DNA of 35,817 nucleotides from Candidatus Polarisedimenticolia bacterium (GTDB taxonomy: Bacteria; Acidobacteriota; Polarisedimenticolia; Gp22-AA2; AA152): assembly GCA_036004685.1 (NCBI GenBank), contig DASYRE010000008.1:1-35817 (forward strand), written 5' to 3'. Every line of letters begins with the position of its first letter. Within the stretch, counting starts at the first letter, position 1. A model generated the notes under the pieces. That model saw only the letters and a list, made by a program, of their open reading frames with translations, did not search any database and was not told the DNA's origin. Positions 33,160 to 35,817 of the stretch are shown here, one piece after another. Made by a program: the position numbers and the translations under genes.

Positions 33160-33165
33160 TATACT
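33160..33165 (+). promoter_or_regulatory. possible -10 element of the second amidotransferase gene
   Basis: TATACT at 33160-33165 follows the terminator and is 38 bases before the start codon, a suitable place for a promoter. No good -35 hexamer lies at the right spacing because that stretch is the terminator stem. Confidence 0.35.
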
Positions 33166-33202
33166 TTGGACGTCACTCCGCCAATTCCCCAAGGGGCCTG
33201 AA

Positions 33203-35104
33203 ATGTGCGGCATCGCTGGAATTCTGCGATTCGACGGCGCCCGCGCCGATCCCGCCCAGGCGAGACTCATGGCGCGCCTGCTGGCCCACCGTGGGCCCGA
33301 CGGGGAGGGCTTGCACGCCTCGGGCCCGGCCGCCCTGGCCCACCGCCGTCTGGCGATCATCGATCTCTCGGAGAGGGCCGCGCAGCCGATGTTCAACGAA
33401 GACGGCACCCTCTGGCTCGTCTTCAACGGCGAGATCTACAATTACCTGGAGCTCCGGCCGTTCCTTCAGTCCCGCCAGCATCGCTTCGCCTCGGACGCCG
33501 ACAGCGAAGTCATCCTTCACCAGTACGAGGAGGAAGGACCCGGATGCACCGCGCGCTTCAACGGGATGTGGGCTTTCGCGCTGTGGGACGAGGGACGGCG
33601 GGAGATGATCCTGTCGCGCGATCGGCTCGGCGAAAAGCCGCTCTACTATTACGCCGACTCCTCGGCGCTCCTGTTCGCCTCGGAGATCAAGGCGCTGCTG
33701 GCGCTGCGCCCTGATCTCTCCGAGCCGAATCCTGCCGAGCTGGCTCGATTCCTGGCCACGGGATGGATGGAGACGGGCGGGGAGACGTTCTTCCGGCACG
33801 TCCGCCAGGTTCCGCCGGGGCACACCCTGCGGGTCTCGATCTCGGGGCAAATGGATTTGAGCCGCTACTGGGAGCTTCCCCGCGACGAAGACGACGAACC
33901 GGTCTCGCCGCGCCGGGCGGCGGCCACCTTGCGCGAGCTGCTGGAGGACTCGGTCCGCCTCCGCCTGAGGAGCGACGTGCCGATCGGGACCTGTCTGTCC
34001 GGAGGCCTCGACTCGAGCTCCGTCGTCGACGTCGAGAGCCGGCTGCTCCAGGGCCGGACGATCCACACCTTTTCGTCGATCTTTGAGGAGAACGGATTCA
34101 GCGAGCGGCCCTTCATCGAAGCGGTCAACGCCGCCTACCCGACGGAAGCGCACCGGACGACTCCTTCCGCCGATTTTCAGGAGATCCTGCCGCGGATTCT
34201 CTGGCATCAGGAATGCCCGCTGGCCGGGCCCGGCGTCTATCCTCAATGGTGCGTGATGGCGCTGGCCCGCGGCAAGGTGAAGGTCCTCCTGGACGGGCAG
34301 GGATCGGATGAGATGCTGGGCGGGTACTTTTATTATTATCCCGAGCATCTCGCCGACCTGTGGGCTCGCGTCGGAACGCCTTCGGGAGCCGTCGCGCTTC
34401 TCGGGGCCGCCGCGCGCCTCCTCCGGCGCCTCTCTCCGGTCGAGGCGGCCCGCGCCCTGTGGGACGGCATGCGGCGCCTGCGGGGCGAGCCGCGGCACGC
34501 CGGCTTCCAAGGAGGATGGCACGCCGATTACCTCGTCCCGGACCTCGCCCGGGAGCTGAGCGAGAGCATCGAGCCCCTGCCCGCCGGACGGGAAAGCTTC
34601 CTCGGCCGGGCCCTGCGGGACGATCTCGTCCGAACGAGCCTTCCCAAGCTCCTGCATTACGAAGACCGCAACAGCATGGCTCACGGCCTGGAGGCCCGCG
34701 TTCCTTTTCTAGACCATCGTCTCGTGGAGTTCTGCATGAAGCTCCCCGGCCGGCTGCGCATCGAAGCCGGCACCACCAAAGCTCCGCTTCGCCGGGCCAT
34801 GAGAGGCCGCCTTCCGTCGGTCATCTCCGAGAGGATCGACAAGAAGGGATTTCCCGAGCCGGTGAGCCTCTGGCTGAAAGGCAGCGGTCATGGGTGGGCG
34901 CGCGAGCTGCTCCTCTCGGAGCGGACCCGGAGCCGGGGAATATTCCGCATGGAGCGCCTGGAAAAAGGCCTCGAGGAGCATCGCGCCGGAGTGTCGCGGA
35001 CCGTGCCGCTGTACCGCGCCTTGACGCTCGAGATCTGGCTCAGGCTCTTCCAGGACGGCGAAGGCGCAGCCCTTTTCGCGGGCGGGAACGCCGCGGAACG
35101 CTGA
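33203..35104 (+). CDS. asnB: asparagine-synthase-like glutamine amidotransferase, second copy
   Basis: A 633-residue protein starting MCGIAGILRF at the ATG at 33203, six bases after AAGGGG (33191-33196); Cys2 is the glutaminase nucleophile. Class II glutaminase features are AHRGPDGEGLHA and FNGEIYNYLELRPF. The synthetase part has the PP-loop TCLSGGLDSSSVVDVE near residue 268 and LLDGQGSDEMLGGYFYYYPE near 364, then HGLEARVPFLDHRLVEF near 493. It differs from the copy at 5714-7660 and is closer in look to the AsnB of glycan loci that also carry DegT aminotransferases. It transfers glutamine ammonia to an adenylated carboxyl, aspartate or a sugar acid. The open frame extends far upstream through priA, but that part is a shadow frame. 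Confidence 0.92.
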   Translation: MCGIAGILRFDGARADPAQARLMARLLAHRGPDGEGLHASGPAALAHRRLAIIDLSERAAQPMFNEDGTLWLVFNGEIYNYLELRPFLQSRQHRFASDADSEVILHQYEEEGPGCTARFNGMWAFALWDEGRREMILSRDRLGEKPLYYYADSSALLFASEIKALLALRPDLSEPNPAELARFLATGWMETGGETFFRHVRQVPPGHTLRVSISGQMDLSRYWELPRDEDDEPVSPRRAAATLRELLEDSVRLRLRSDVPIGTCLSGGLDSSSVVDVESRLLQGRTIHTFSSIFEENGFSERPFIEAVNAAYPTEAHRTTPSADFQEILPRILWHQECPLAGPGVYPQWCVMALARGKVKVLLDGQGSDEMLGGYFYYYPEHLADLWARVGTPSGAVALLGAAARLLRRLSPVEAARALWDGMRRLRGEPRHAGFQGGWHADYLVPDLARELSESIEPLPAGRESFLGRALRDDLVRTSLPKLLHYEDRNSMAHGLEARVPFLDHRLVEFCMKLPGRLRIEAGTTKAPLRRAMRGRLPSVISERIDKKGFPEPVSLWLKGSGHGWARELLLSERTRSRGIFRMERLEKGLEEHRAGVSRTVPLYRALTLEIWLRLFQDGEGAALFAGGNAAER

Positions 35105-35673
35105 CCCGTCTGTCCAACCGCTTTTCTTTCCCATGAAGGGAGCGGCGTGCCTAGCCACCAATCAGAGGCGCCCAATTCGCGGAAGAGCAGGGTGACCCGC
35201 AAGGTGAACAGCGCCGTTTCCGGCGCTCCACGAGGCCCGGAGGCTCGCCTACTACGGTCTGCCCGTCCCGTTGACTTTCTACGTCAAGTTCGGCGTTCCC
35301 GGCACCTTGGCCTGGACGTCGTCCCGAGCTGGCTCGTCTACCTTGGATCTCGCATGGGTTGGCTGCCCCGCTCGGTTCGAGAGCCATGAATGGAATCGAT
35401 ACAACCAGTCCCTGGACGAGAGCGCCGTCCAGCATGGCTTCCGGCGAGTTGGGGTACGATGCTTCGATGATCGTTACTGGCTCTGGGTGATGGCAAAGCT
35501 CGATGCGCTTCCGGCTCCGCTCCACGGCGATGCTCCAAACCAAGCGGCTTCAACGGATTCCTCGATAACGAAGGCCTTCCCAGATCGTTCCAGTCGGCCG
35601 CCGCCACCGATCCCCGAGATCTCGAACCCGCTGTGAGAGCCTTTTGGTGCCGTCCCTTCCGCCGGATCTTGCA
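35105..35673. other. stretch without a recognised gene
   Basis: About 570 bases hold no gene that I can support. An open plus-strand frame runs from just after the TGA at 35205 to 35636 and includes residues such as ESHEWNRYNQSLDESA and YWLWVMAKLD, which look less like a shadow frame, but it lacks a credible start with a ribosome binding site and matches no family that I recognise. A minus-strand frame (35151-35543) is equally unconvincing. The composition is less G+C-rich than the flanks, so a decayed or acquired gene is possible. Confidence 0.4.
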
Positions 35674-35703
35674 TTGACAGTTCGCGGAACCAGCGTATAT
35701 AGT
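35674..35703 (+). promoter_or_regulatory. sigma70 promoter for the DegT aminotransferase gene
   Basis: TTGACA (35674-35679) is followed after 16 bases by TATATA (35696-35701), or after 18 bases by TATAGT (35698-35703). Transcription near 35710 would give a leader of about 60 bases that contains the palindrome ATAGCTAT at 35711-35718. Confidence 0.7.
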
Positions 35704-35768
35704 GGGAGTTATAGCTATCGAGCTCAGGCATTCGCCATGCATTGTCACCCCCTCGGAGAGGTTGGCCT

Positions 35769-35817
35769 GTGTCCGACGCAGTCCCGTTTTTAGACCTTAG
35801 GGCGCAATACCGAGCCC
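35769..35817 (+). CDS. DegT/DnrJ/EryC1/StrS aminotransferase, 5' end only
   Basis: The last 49 bases encode MSDAVPFLDLRAQYRA, starting from GTG at 35769 with GAGAGG (35756-35761) seven bases upstream. The pattern VPFLDLxAQY is the typical opening of pyridoxal-phosphate-dependent sugar aminotransferases of the DegT/DnrJ/EryC1/StrS family, which convert keto-sugar nucleotides to amino sugars. The gene is cut by the window end. With a strong promoter ahead and an amidotransferase gene upstream, it probably opens another glycan-biosynthesis unit. Confidence 0.75.
   Translation, partial: MSDAVPFLDLRAQYRA

Noticed and set aside
30953-35104. A 1383-residue open frame spanning priA and the second amidotransferase
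   Set aside because: Up to 33202 it is a +1 shadow of priA, rich in Arg/Gly/Pro/Ala. The real gene begins at the ATG at 33203 with Cys2 and a ribosome binding site.
1-35817. CRISPR arrays, tRNAs, rRNAs, insertion sequences and phage genes
   Set aside because: No regularly spaced repeats, cloverleaf sequences, transposase motifs or terminal inverted repeats were recognised by reading both strands.

Overview
The window is a G+C-rich, densely packed stretch from a Gram-negative bacterium. A lipid A gene (lpxB), an outer-membrane barrel and a Wza-type exporter all imply an outer membrane. The gene order acyltransferase-lpxB-yicC-gmk-rpoZ-coaBC-family 4 uracil-DNA glycosylase-priA, together with an AMIN-bearing Wza protein, suggests Acidobacteriota or a related deep-branching phylum. 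That assignment is inference from gene content; no rRNA is present.

Region 1 (1-23,487, all + strand) is a surface or extracellular polysaccharide locus. It starts inside a Wzy/O-antigen-ligase-like gene, followed by a TPR protein, a carbamoyltransferase, a Wzx-type flippase, an asparagine-synthase-like amidotransferase, a second Wzy/ligase-like protein, a PaaK/CapK-like adenylate ligase, a FemAB-like GNAT protein, a zinc-ribbon methyltransferase, a polysaccharide deacetylase, two tandem family 2 glycosyltransferases and a nucleotide-sugar epimerase/dehydratase. Next come a fusion of a WecA/TagO-type phosphoglycosyltransferase with a CapD/WbaP-type membrane-plus-Rossmann module, a beta-barrel protein carrying an EF-hand-like loop, an AMIN-Wza export protein and a Wzz-BY-kinase. 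Together these can start a glycan on undecaprenyl phosphate, extend it, flip and polymerise it, decorate it (carbamoyl, amide, acyl or aminoacyl, methyl, deacetyl) and export it.

Region 2 (23,488-25,094) holds a rho-independent terminator, a gene-poor stretch and a minus-strand UDP-glucuronate decarboxylase. That gene is divergent from region 3 across two near-consensus promoters that enclose a perfect 7-bp inverted repeat.

Region 3 (25,095-33,122) is a housekeeping operon in which most junctions overlap by a few bases: DUF374-type acyltransferase, lpxB, yicC, gmk, rpoZ, coaBC, uracil-DNA glycosylase and priA, ended by a terminator. The acyltransferase frame is interrupted at a run of nine A; a -1 shift there restores the family C-terminus and brings its stop codon to overlap the lpxB start.

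Region 4 (33,203-35,817) contains a second asparagine-synthase-like amidotransferase, about 570 bp without a convincing gene, a strong promoter and the first 16 codons of a DegT/DnrJ/EryC1/StrS aminotransferase, so glycan genes probably resume beyond the window. No tRNA, rRNA, CRISPR array or insertion sequence was recognised.
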